Shown here in pieces: positions 1 to 5,953 of a stretch of DNA of 5,982 nucleotides; positions within the stretch are counted from its first letter, which is position 1, and every line of letters begins with the position of its first letter. Below the pieces are notes generated by a model that was given only the letters and a program-made list of their open reading frames with translations, did no database searches and had not been told where the DNA came from. The stretch is from NCBI GenBank assembly GCA_040003205.1, contig JBDUDA010000196.1:1-5982 (forward strand), written 5' to 3'. A program made the translations under genes and the position numbers. This stretch comes from JALYIM01 sp040003205. GTDB lineage: Bacteria > Acidobacteriota > Terriglobia > Terriglobales > Acidobacteriaceae.

Positions 1-1881
1 GAAGGTTTTCCGAAGCTGGTGCTCTACGTCCAGGATGTCAAAGCCGCGCAACGGGCGGCAATCTGGAAAGGCATCTTCATCGCCGACGTAACTTCGTCCG
101 CCTCGCCCCGCATCACGCTGGCCGAACAAGGGGTTCTCACCAGCGAGGGGAAAAACACTCTTCACCTTCATTTAATCAACGGGTCAACCCACGAAATTGA
201 TTCCAAGGTAGCCAGCAATTACCAGATTTCTACGTTTGAACAAACCGACGTCCCCATTGTTTTGCCTCAGGCGGACGCGGGAAAAGAGCAGGAGCCGGCC
301 CCAATCGCGCAGTTACCGACGCGTGAGCTCTCGCACGAAGCAGAAAGCAAAAATGTTGTAGCCGCGCGCTGGTATTACATTGAGTTGCACCGGCGCTTCG
401 CGCTTCCCACCGCCTGTCTGGTGCTTGCGCTGGTCGGAATCCCTCTGGGGCTTTCCTCAAAAAAGGGAGGCAAGTCAACCGGCTTCGTTCTTACCATCAT
501 CCTTGTCTTCGGTTACTACTTCGTTTCCCTGTTGGGAGTTTCCCTGGCGCGGCAGGGAAAAGTGCCGCCCGCATTTGGCGCTTGGCTGGCTGACATAGTC
601 TTTTTCCTGCTCGGCGCATTCCTCCTATGGCGCATCGAGCGTAAACCATTCGAGACATTTTCCCTGAGGGTGCTGTGGAATCCATTTAAAGCCGGGCCCA
701 ATGAACGCCATGGAATTGTGCCGCGCTTCTCCCGTACCAAGAATGCGTTCCAGCGCGCCATCTCGCGGCGTCGCGTCTTCAGCGCCAGTTTCCCGATGAT
801 TCTTGACGACTACGTGCTGCGCGACTTCGGCACAAACCTTGCCCTGGTGTTCTCGACATTTCTAATGTTGATTCTGGTATTCACCGCTTTCGAGCTTTTC
901 AATGACGTGCTGCGCAATCACATTCCGCTCTACATCCTGGGCGAATATCTACTGAATGTGACTCCATATTTCATTTACAACACAACTCAGTACAGCACGT
1001 TGCTGGCGGTGCTCATAACTTTTTCGTGGATGCAACGTTCTAATGAAATTGTCGCCATCAAAGCTACCGGAATCAGTATCTATCGCATCATCGTGCCGGT
1101 CCTGATCGTCGCTACGATGATTGCAGGCGGTCTTTTTTTCTTCGACCAGTTTTATCTGCCTTATGCCAACAAGCGTCAGGACGCGTTGCATAACCTGATT
1201 AAGGGCAAGCCTACGCAGACGTATCTGAATCCTGATCGTAAGTGGATTTTTGGACAAAACTCAACGGTGTACTACTACCAGCTGTTCGATCCGGATCGCG
1301 ATCAATTCGGTAATCTTTCTATTTTCAAATTCGATCCCGCGACCTTTCAATTGAAAGACCGCATCTACGCCGACCGCGCCTACTGGGACGATCATCTACA
1401 ACTCTGGGTGGCGACCAAGGGCTGGCAACGCTCCGTGCAAGGGTCAGCCATCGAGAACTACCGCGCTTTCGACGTCGCGACGCTGACGGCGATGAATGAA
1501 ACTCCCTCTTATTTCAAAAAAGAGGTGAAGCAATCTTCGGAAATGAACTATGAGGAGCTGCGGCGCTATATTCACGATCTACAGCAAAGCGGATTCGACG
1601 TAGTCAGACTGCGCGTGCAGTTGCAGAAAAAACTTGCCTTCCCATTCATCACGCTGGTGATGGCGGTAATCGCGGTCCCTTTTTCACTCTCGACGGCAAA
1701 GCGCGGGGCCGTTACCGGAGTGGCGGTTGCAGTGGGAATCGCTGTGGTCTATTCCGTGGTGTCGGGCCTGTTCGAAGCCATGGGAAACATGAGTCAGTTG
1801 CCGCCAATCCTGGCCGCGTGGTCGCCCGATCTTATTTTTGCAATGATCGGGGGATATTTAATTCTTCGGGTTCCAACTTGA
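1..1881 (+). CDS. LptF-LptG fusion permease of the LPS export ABC transporter (5' end outside window)
   Basis: Inner-membrane permease of the LptB2FG type, which extracts lipopolysaccharide from the inner membrane and passes it to the periplasmic Lpt bridge. The reading frame is open from base 1, so the GTG at 19 is unlikely to be the true start. Two permease units lie in one chain. The first, incomplete, shows the end of its periplasmic beta domain (about nt 1-270) and then the C-terminal membrane block (about 385-640, with IPLGLSSKKGGKSTGF and the ARQGKVPPAFGAWLADIVF segment). A basic linker follows (about 650-790). The second unit is complete (about 796-1878): N-terminal helices from MILDDYVLRDF, the RSNEIVAIKATGISIYRI coupling segment, a periplasmic domain (about 1150-1560), and a C-terminal block with VPFSLSTAKRGAVTGVAV. 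In E. coli LptF and LptG are separate proteins of roughly 360 residues. Which half corresponds to LptF and which to LptG is inferred. The stop codon is five bases from the convergent nth stop. Confidence 0.9.
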   Translation, partial: EGFPKLVLYVQDVKAAQRAAIWKGIFIADVTSSASPRITLAEQGVLTSEGKNTLHLHLINGSTHEIDSKVASNYQISTFEQTDVPIVLPQADAGKEQEPAPIAQLPTRELSHEAESKNVVAARWYYIELHRRFALPTACLVLALVGIPLGLSSKKGGKSTGFVLTIILVFGYYFVSLLGVSLARQGKVPPAFGAWLADIVFFLLGAFLLWRIERKPFETFSLRVLWNPFKAGPNERHGIVPRFSRTKNAFQRAISRRRVFSASFPMILDDYVLRDFGTNLALVFSTFLMLILVFTAFELFNDVLRNHIPLYILGEYLLNVTPYFIYNTTQYSTLLAVLITFSWMQRSNEIVAIKATGISIYRIIVPVLIVATMIAGGLFFFDQFYLPYANKRQDALHNLIKGKPTQTYLNPDRKWIFGQNSTVYYYQLFDPDRDQFGNLSIFKFDPATFQLKDRIYADRAYWDDHLQLWVATKGWQRSVQGSAIENYRAFDVATLTAMNETPSYFKKEVKQSSEMNYEELRRYIHDLQQSGFDVVRLRVQLQKKLAFPFITLVMAVIAVPFSLSTAKRGAVTGVAVAVGIAVVYSVVSGLFEAMGNMSQLPPILAAWSPDLIFAMIGGYLILRVPT

Positions 1882-1886
1882 AATTG

Positions 1887-2609
1887 TCAGGCTTTCGCTT
1901 TGGGATGGATGGGAACAGTTGTCCAGGTCTTATCGCCGGCGTGACAGATATTCTCCAGCGGACACTCCACGCATTTCGGACGGCGGGCTATGCAGAGTTT
2001 TCGGCCATGCCATATCAGTTGATGCGCCAACAGTATCCATTTCTGCGGTGGAATCACTTTCATCAGGTCCTGTTCAATCTTTCGTGGATCGTTGTTTCTT
2101 GTTAATTCCAGCCGTCGTGAGAGCCGATGGACATGCGTATCCACGACGATGCCGATGCCTTTTTTGAACCAGCTTCCCAGCACAACGTTTGCGGTCTTGC
2201 GAGCGACTCCGGGCAGCGTCAGCAAGTCTTCCATGGTGTCGGGAACTTTCCCTTCAAACGTTTCCGCTACGCGCTTGGCGGCGCCCACGACCGACTTCGA
2301 TTTATTGCGAAAGAATCCAGTGGAGCGAATGTCTGGCTGCAAGTCTTCAGGAATGAGCGCGGCGAAGGCTTCGACGGTTGGATATTTTTTAAATAGATTG
2401 GGAGTAACGATGTTGACCCGCACATCTGTGGACTGAGCGGAAAGAATCGTGGCCACCAACAACTCCCATGCGCTCTTGTGGGTCAACGCGCAGGTGACGT
2501 CGGGATAAAGCAGATCGAGTCGTGCGAGAATGTCTTTAATTCTGATTGGCGCCAGAGCGTCATATTTTCCCTTAGTCTTTTTCGATTTGGGGGGAGTAGT
2601 GCGGGGCAT
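1887..2609 (-). CDS. nth: Endonuclease III (DNA glycosylase/AP lyase)
   Basis: Base-excision-repair enzyme of 240 residues that removes oxidised pyrimidines and cleaves abasic sites. The helix-hairpin-helix motif LPGVARKTANVVL lies at residues 132-144. Lys138 sits where E. coli Nth has its catalytic Lys120, and Asp157 in VVDTHVHRL corresponds to Asp138. The C-terminal iron-sulfur loop is intact: Cys206, 213, 216 and 222, spaced C-X6-C-X2-C-X5-C. A Lys/Pro-rich N-terminal tail of about 20 residues and a short C-terminal tail after the cluster make it longer than E. coli Nth (211 aa). The ATG start is supported by AAGGAG (complement of 2614-2619) four bases upstream. All key residues are present, so the enzyme should be active. 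MutY is less likely because the motif set follows Nth and no C-terminal NUDIX-like domain is present. Confidence 0.96.
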   Translation of the reverse strand: MPRTTPPKSKKTKGKYDALAPIRIKDILARLDLLYPDVTCALTHKSAWELLVATILSAQSTDVRVNIVTPNLFKKYPTVEAFAALIPEDLQPDIRSTGFFRNKSKSVVGAAKRVAETFEGKVPDTMEDLLTLPGVARKTANVVLGSWFKKGIGIVVDTHVHRLSRRLELTRNNDPRKIEQDLMKVIPPQKWILLAHQLIWHGRKLCIARRPKCVECPLENICHAGDKTWTTVPIHPKAKA

Positions 2610-2633
2610 AACACTCCTTCACGGTTTTCAGTC

Positions 2634-2642
2634 ATGCTAGCA
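2634..2642 (-). promoter_or_regulatory. Possible extended -10 promoter element for nth
   Basis: Read on the minus strand this is TGCTAGCAT, that is TGN followed by TAGCAT (four of six matches to TATAAT), with the -10 hexamer ending about 24 bases before the nth ATG. No convincing -35 hexamer lies at 16-18 bases, although an extended -10 can function without one. The nth leader would be only about 15-20 nt. Weak, sequence-only call. Confidence 0.25.
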
Positions 2643-2678
2643 GATGCGATTTGCAATCCGCTTCCATTCGCCCGAAGA

Positions 2679-2822
2679 AAACTGTCATCCCGAGCGGAGC
2701 AAAGCGAAGCTTTGTGCAGTCGAGGGACCTGCTGTTTGCGCGGCGAGAAGAACGGAGCAGGTCCCTCCACTCGCCAGCGGCTTCGCTCTGCGAAACCACT
2801 GGGCCGGTCGGGAAGACAGTTT
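2679..2822. repeat. 144-bp imperfect palindromic element, REP/MITE-like
   Basis: The ends form a 15-bp inverted repeat with one mismatch: AAACTGTCATCCCGA at 2679-2693 and the complement of 2808-2822. Nested inside is a perfect 12-bp inverted repeat, GAGGGACCTGCT (2722-2733) against AGCAGGTCCCTC (2756-2767), with a 22-base loop. The left arm also has its own small hairpin, CAAAGC-GAA-GCTTTG (2700-2714). There is no room for a transposase, so if mobile it would depend on one elsewhere. The ATCCCGAGCGGAGC...GGGACCTGC wording resembles intergenic repeats I recall from acidobacterial genomes; that is memory, not a search. The element fills most of the gap between the nth promoter side and the next rightward gene. 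Open frames crossing it on either strand are best seen as chance. Confidence 0.75.
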
Positions 2823-2887
2823 GAGAAGAACTCGAGTTCCAATTGCGGCGCAATTCATCCGTTTAAACAAAAGCATCATCACTTGCA

Positions 2888-2916
2888 TTGACGGGCGATT
2901 CTCCTCCCGGTACTCT
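2888..2916 (+). promoter_or_regulatory. Likely sigma70-type promoter for the 74-aa gene and possibly dedA
   Basis: TTGACG at 2888-2893 (five of six matches to TTGACA) is separated by exactly 17 bases from TACTCT at 2911-2916 (matches the key T1, A2 and T6 of TATAAT). Transcription would start near 2923 and give a leader of about 30 nt before the GTG start at 2953. Position and spacing fit well; the -10 hexamer is only half-consensus. Confidence 0.45.
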
Positions 2917-2952
2917 GAACTGTCTTTTATTCTCTTACTGCAAGGACTACAC

Positions 2953-3177
2953 GTGGCAGTTAAGTCGATTCAGCTCGGTCAGGTCTGGCGTAAGGATGGC
3001 AGCGGCCAGGATTATCTTGTCACTAAGGTCTACAGCGAACTGTTCTCGCAATTCGCTATGCTGCGTCCCGCTGAGGTGAATGCTCCGGACGTTCCCACGG
3101 TGAAGGTCAAAGTCTCCAAAAATTCCGAGGGCGTATCGTTGCCTGGTTTCACCTTCACCCAGGAAGGGTCTTTTTAA
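2953..3177 (+). CDS. Small protein of unknown function (74 aa, GTG start)
   Basis: I do not recognise the family. The frame stays open upstream to about 2644, but that part runs through the palindromic repeat. The GTG at 2953 is preferred because AAGGA (2942-2946) lies six bases before it and a promoter-like sequence precedes it. The first in-frame ATG, residue 36, would remove half the protein. The product starts MAVKSIQLGQVW and has no signal peptide or membrane segment, so it should be cytoplasmic. Alternating hydrophobic stretches (DYLVTKVY, TVKVKVSK) around GQVWRKDGSG and LPGFTFTQE suggest a small, mostly beta fold; this is inference. There are no cysteines and no evident metal or catalytic motif. 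dedA follows 47 bases later on the same strand, so co-transcription is possible. Confidence 0.7.
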   Translation: MAVKSIQLGQVWRKDGSGQDYLVTKVYSELFSQFAMLRPAEVNAPDVPTVKVKVSKNSEGVSLPGFTFTQEGSF

Positions 3178-3224
3178 ACAGTCTCGCGAGCACACGACCA
3201 CCTCAAAAGATTAAGAAATAGAAA

Positions 3225-3851
3225 ATGACCGAAAAAATCATCGGTGTGCTGTTTTCATTTATTAGCTTACTCATTGCTGCCACCGGCTACGGCGGAATCG
3301 TGCTGCTCATGGCCATCGAGTCTGCTTGCATTCCTTTGCCCTCCGAATTGATCATGCCCTTCGCCGGCTACCTGGTTTTTCGGGGCACGATGAAGCTTTT
3401 GTGGGTGGCTACCGCGGGCGCCATTGGATGCAATCTAGGATCGCTGGTCGCTTACGAGGTCGGGCACTACGGCGGCCGTCCTTTAGTTGAAAAATATGGC
3501 AGATATCTTTTAGTCAGCAGGCGCGACTTGGATTGGGCTGATGGCTTCTTTAAGCGCTGGGGATATTTGGCGATATTTGTCGCGCGGCTGCTTCCCGTCG
3601 TGCGTACTTTCATTGCGCTTCCGGCAGGCATTGCGCGCATGCCGCGCGGACGCTTCCATCTCTACACGTTTCTCGGTTCCTGGCCATGGTGCTTCGGCCT
3701 GGCTTGGATTGGGATGAAGCTGGGAGAAAACTGGCGCGGGATCGGAAAATATTTTCATGAATTCGATGCAGCCATCGGTGTAATCCTGCTAATTGGATTC
3801 GTCTGGTTTGTTTGGACGCGCTGGCACCACCGCATGCGGACTTCCGAGTAG
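3225..3851 (+). CDS. DedA family (SNARE-associated/VTT domain) membrane protein
   Basis: Integral inner-membrane protein of 208 residues, a typical DedA length. Diagnostic segments in order: hydrophobic start with GYGGIVLLMAIESACIPLPSE (Glu32 and Glu41 are the conserved acidic residues before the re-entrant loop), GAIGCNLGSLVAYEVGHYGGR (about 65-85), and the family signature FVARLLPVVRTFIALPAGIARM (118-139) with Arg121, Pro124 and Arg127. Further helices follow at about 147-166 and 182-199, with a basic C-terminal tail. Some DedA proteins translocate undecaprenyl phosphate and others affect phospholipids such as PE; the substrate here cannot be read from sequence. The ATG at 3225 has no recognisable Shine-Dalgarno (upstream is A-rich), but a later start would delete the first hydrophobic segment. 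The gene lies 47 bases after the 74-aa gene and 138 bases before the inositol phosphate synthase gene. Confidence 0.92.
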   Translation: MTEKIIGVLFSFISLLIAATGYGGIVLLMAIESACIPLPSELIMPFAGYLVFRGTMKLLWVATAGAIGCNLGSLVAYEVGHYGGRPLVEKYGRYLLVSRRDLDWADGFFKRWGYLAIFVARLLPVVRTFIALPAGIARMPRGRFHLYTFLGSWPWCFGLAWIGMKLGENWRGIGKYFHEFDAAIGVILLIGFVWFVWTRWHHRMRTSE

Positions 3852-3989
3852 CTTCCCCTTAATGCACCAGCGAGCAGTTGAGGCATCCTCGCGCGTCTTC
3901 GGCTTGAGTTGGTTGCAAATCCCTGCTCAATACGAGAACATATCCGGTTGTTCCATATCCCAAATAGTCAGTAAAGGAAGCAGCCAAGA
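3852..3989. other. Intergenic gap upstream of inositol phosphate synthase gene
   Basis: No coding sequence and no hairpin-plus-T-run terminator for dedA. Hexamers such as TTGAGT (3904-3909) and TTGCAA (3913-3918) could be -35 elements, but neither has a good -10 at 16-18 bases. A moderate SD, AGGA (3975-3978), lies 11 bases before the ATG at 3990, which is rather far. The gap is long enough for an independent promoter that I cannot place. Confidence 0.4.
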
Positions 3990-5375
3990 ATGGCGACTAG
4001 GCAGAAGAACGTAAAAAACGTGAAGAATACAAAGGATGCGGTGGAAGTTTTGGATTCCCAGCGCGGCGAAATTCAGCCTGCTAAAGGAAAGCTTGGAATC
4101 ATGATCCCCGGCATGGGAGCGGTCGCCACGACTTTCGTGGCCGGCGTCGAAGCGGTACGGAAGGGAATTGCCAAGCCCATTGGATCCGTGACCCAGATGG
4201 GAACCATCCGCCTCGGCAAACGCACCGACTCGCGCTCTCCCAAGGTCAAAGAGTTCGTTCCGCTCGCCGGGCTCGACGATCTGGTTTTCACCGGATGGGA
4301 CATTTTCGAAGACGATATGTACACCGCAGCCTCCACGGCCGGAGTTCTCGATCGCGAGCTGCTGGGCAAGATTAAGCCCTTCCTGTCTTCCATTAAACCT
4401 CGCAAAGCGGTGTTCGATCACAACTACGTCAAGAAGCTGGACGGCACCAACGTAAAGAAGGGCAAGAACAAGATGGATCTTGCCGAACAGCTGCGAGCCG
4501 ACATCCGAGATTTCAGGAAGACCTCGGGAGCCTCGCGCCTGGTCACGATCTGGTGCGGATCCACGGAAATCTTTTTACAGCCCACGGCTGCACATCAGAG
4601 CGTGAAGTCATTCGAGAAGGCGATGACGCAGAACGACGAAAACATCGCACCCTCGATGATCTATGCCTACGCGTCGTTGATGGAGGGTGTCCCGTTCGCG
4701 AATGGCGCGCCCAACCTGACGGTCGATCTTCCCGTGATGCACGAGCTCTCGCGTAAGAACAATGCCCCCATCTGCGGCAAGGATTTTAAGACCGGACAAA
4801 CACTCATTAAGACGATTCTCGCTCCGGGCTTCAAGGCGCGCATGCTGGGATTGAATGGATGGTTTTCGACCAACATTCTGGGCAATCGCGACGGCGAAGT
4901 TCTGGAAGATCCCGGGTCTTTTAAGACTAAGGAAGAGTCCAAGCTCTCGGTCTTAGAACATATTCTTCAGCCCGAGCTCTATCCTGATCTCTACGGCAAT
5001 TTTACCCATAAAGTCCGTATCAACTATTACCCGCCCCGTGGTGATAACAAAGAGGGTTGGGACAACATCGATATTTTCGGATGGCTCGGCTATCCCATGC
5101 AGATCAAGGTGGATTTCCTGTGCAGGGATTCGATTTTGGCGGCTCCTATCGTTCTCGATCTTATTCTGTTCCTCGACCTCGCCCAGCGCAGTAGCGAACT
5201 GAAGGGCCTCGGCATTCAGGAGTGGCTCAGCTTTTACTTTAAGTCGCCGATGACTCTGCCCGGACTGTATCCCGAGCACGATCTTTTCATCCAACTAATG
5301 AAGCTCAAAAATACCCTTCGACACCTGCGTGGGGAGGAATTGATAACCCATTTGGGACTTGAGTATTACGACTGA
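3990..5375 (+). CDS. ino1: Inositol-3-phosphate synthase (myo-inositol-1-phosphate synthase)
   Basis: Cytoplasmic NAD-dependent enzyme converting glucose 6-phosphate to 1D-myo-inositol 3-phosphate, the first step toward inositol lipids and inositol solutes. The 461 residues begin with a Lys-rich extension (1-33) and then a dinucleotide-binding strand and Gly loop, GIMIPGMGAVATT (36-48). The central region has IWCGSTEIFL (187-196) and EGVPFANGAPNLTVD (232-246). The catalytic region holds GKDFKTGQTLIKT (263-275), GWFSTNILGNRDGEVL (290-305) and FKTKEESKLSVLE (311-323), where Lys314 and Lys318 should match the paired active-site lysines of yeast Ino1 (K369/K373). HKVRINYYPPRGDNKEGWDN (340-359) and CRDSILAAPIVLDL (378-391) complete it. 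The sequence resembles the long bacterial form I recall from Acidobacteria and Bacteroidetes more than the roughly 367-aa mycobacterial form. Matching residue numbers are by eye. No lipid-transfer partner gene is in the window. An internal start is possible because the first 25 or so residues are not conserved in the family. Confidence 0.95.
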   Translation: MATRQKNVKNVKNTKDAVEVLDSQRGEIQPAKGKLGIMIPGMGAVATTFVAGVEAVRKGIAKPIGSVTQMGTIRLGKRTDSRSPKVKEFVPLAGLDDLVFTGWDIFEDDMYTAASTAGVLDRELLGKIKPFLSSIKPRKAVFDHNYVKKLDGTNVKKGKNKMDLAEQLRADIRDFRKTSGASRLVTIWCGSTEIFLQPTAAHQSVKSFEKAMTQNDENIAPSMIYAYASLMEGVPFANGAPNLTVDLPVMHELSRKNNAPICGKDFKTGQTLIKTILAPGFKARMLGLNGWFSTNILGNRDGEVLEDPGSFKTKEESKLSVLEHILQPELYPDLYGNFTHKVRINYYPPRGDNKEGWDNIDIFGWLGYPMQIKVDFLCRDSILAAPIVLDLILFLDLAQRSSELKGLGIQEWLSFYFKSPMTLPGLYPEHDLFIQLMKLKNTLRHLRGEELITHLGLEYYD

Positions 5376-5406
5376 TGCGACAGCCAATCAACTGGTCCGC
5401 AAACGG

Positions 5407-5522
5407 GTGCGCGAGCAAATTTAAATAAGGCAAACCGACAAAGCGAAGGAGCGATTGATAAGCCGTGCGCGAGCAGGTTTTGAAATAAAAGGGATGGTAA
5501 AGCGTGTGCGCTCGTGCGGGGC
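5407..5522. repeat. Degenerate 58-bp direct duplication
   Basis: GTGCGCGAGCA occurs at 5407-5417 and exactly 58 bases later at 5465-5475. In each copy it is followed by a similar A/T-rich stretch (TTTAAATAA versus TTTGAAATAA) and then by AAAGCG. The last third of the two units does not match. This looks like an old tandem duplication or two diverged copies of one intergenic repeat. Confidence 0.45.
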
Positions 5523-5556
5523 AACGGATTCCTGAGCCGCGTGCGGGCTCAAAGTT

Positions 5557-5624
5557 TTGAAAGGGCACGGCTTCAGCCGTGCCGCAAGAGGAATTAGAGC
5601 GACGCGGCTTTAGCCGCAGAGGGC
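5557..5624 (+). repeat. Two-hairpin palindromic element, left copy
   Basis: A 68-base unit made of hairpin 1, GGCACGGC-TTCA-GCCGTGCC (5564-5583), a 20-base spacer, and hairpin 2, GCGGC-TTTA-GCCGC (5604-5617), flanked by TTGAAAG and GAGGGC. It matches the copy at 5719-5787 read in reverse complement, with identical spacing between the two hairpins. REP-like in character. Transcribed downstream of ino1 it could also act as a 3' end-stabilising structure or attenuator; that is inference. Confidence 0.75.
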
Positions 5625-5718
5625 AATTAAGCTCAGAAGGAAACGCGACCGGTGCCGCTCCGAGGGCAATTTTGGAGTAAGTGAGGATTTCCAATCTTTC
5701 CTTGCACCCTGGGATGCC

Positions 5719-5787
5719 GCCCTCAGGGGCTAAAGCCCCATCTCTAGGGCAGTCGGTGTGGCACGCCTTGAAGGCGTGCCCCTTCAA
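5719..5787 (-). repeat. Two-hairpin palindromic element, right copy in inverted orientation
   Basis: Read on the minus strand: TTGAAGG, hairpin 1 GGCACGCC-TTCAA-GGCGTGCC (plus-strand 5760-5780), a 20-base spacer, hairpin 2 GGGGC-TTTA-GCCCC (plus-strand 5726-5739), then TGAGGGC. Compared with the left copy, each stem differs by one base pair changed on both sides (G-C to C-G in hairpin 1, C-G to G-C in hairpin 2), while the spacer sequence is mostly unrelated. This preserves pairing and gives the two copies a BIME-like head-to-head arrangement. Confidence 0.75.
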
Positions 5788-5953
5788 GGCAAAATCAAAA
5801 GCCAAGGCAAAAGCCAAGGCAAAAGCTAAAGCAAAACCCAAAGCAAAAGCCAAAGCCAAAGCCAAAGCAAAAGCCAAAGCCAAAGCCAAAGCCAAAGCAA
5901 AAAGCAAAATCAAAATCAAAAGCAGAAAGTAAAACCAAAATCAAAATCAAAAG
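5786..5953 (+). repeat. T-poor hexanucleotide array (AAAGCN), Lys-Ala coding in one frame
   Basis: About 28 degenerate copies of a six-base unit, mostly AAAGCC or AAAGCA, turning into AAAATC toward the right end. The plus strand has very few T residues. In one frame, open from a GTG at 5681 to a TAA at 5930-5932, the array reads as Lys-Ala dipeptides; the reverse strand reads as Ala-Leu/Phe repeats. The array continues about 20 bases past that stop codon and begins directly at the end of the right two-hairpin element, which suggests a non-coding microsatellite. A protein role is treated as an open question in the findings. Confidence 0.8.

Noticed and set aside
380..761. Overlapping frames on both strands within the LptFG gene
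   Set aside because: Out-of-frame shadows of a well-supported coding sequence.
2483..2888. Several overlapping minus-strand frames across the nth 5' end and the palindromic element
   Set aside because: They are shadows of nth and of the repeat; none has a recognisable domain or SD.
2644..2952. Upstream in-frame extension of the 74-aa gene, giving 177 codons
   Set aside because: The extension translates the palindromic element and has low-complexity content. The SD and promoter-like hexamers support the GTG at 2953 instead.
3157..3176. Possible terminator at the end of the 74-aa gene: ACCC-loop-GGGT followed by a T-run
   Set aside because: The stem is only four base pairs and lies inside the coding sequence up to the stop codon; too weak to call.
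3904..3941. Promoter for ino1 from TTGAGT or TTGCAA
   Set aside because: No acceptable -10 hexamer at 16-18 bases from either candidate.
5557..5787. CRISPR-like array from the repeated GC palindromes
   Set aside because: Only two units, in opposite orientation, with no regular direct repeats and spacers and no cas genes in the window.
5305..5919. Minus-strand 204-codon open frame starting with an Ala-Leu/Phe-rich hydrophobic stretch that looks like a long signal or membrane segment
   Set aside because: The hydrophobic stretch is only the reverse reading of the AAAGCN hexamer array, the middle reads through the hairpin elements, and the end overlaps the 3' end of ino1. No SD or family motif.
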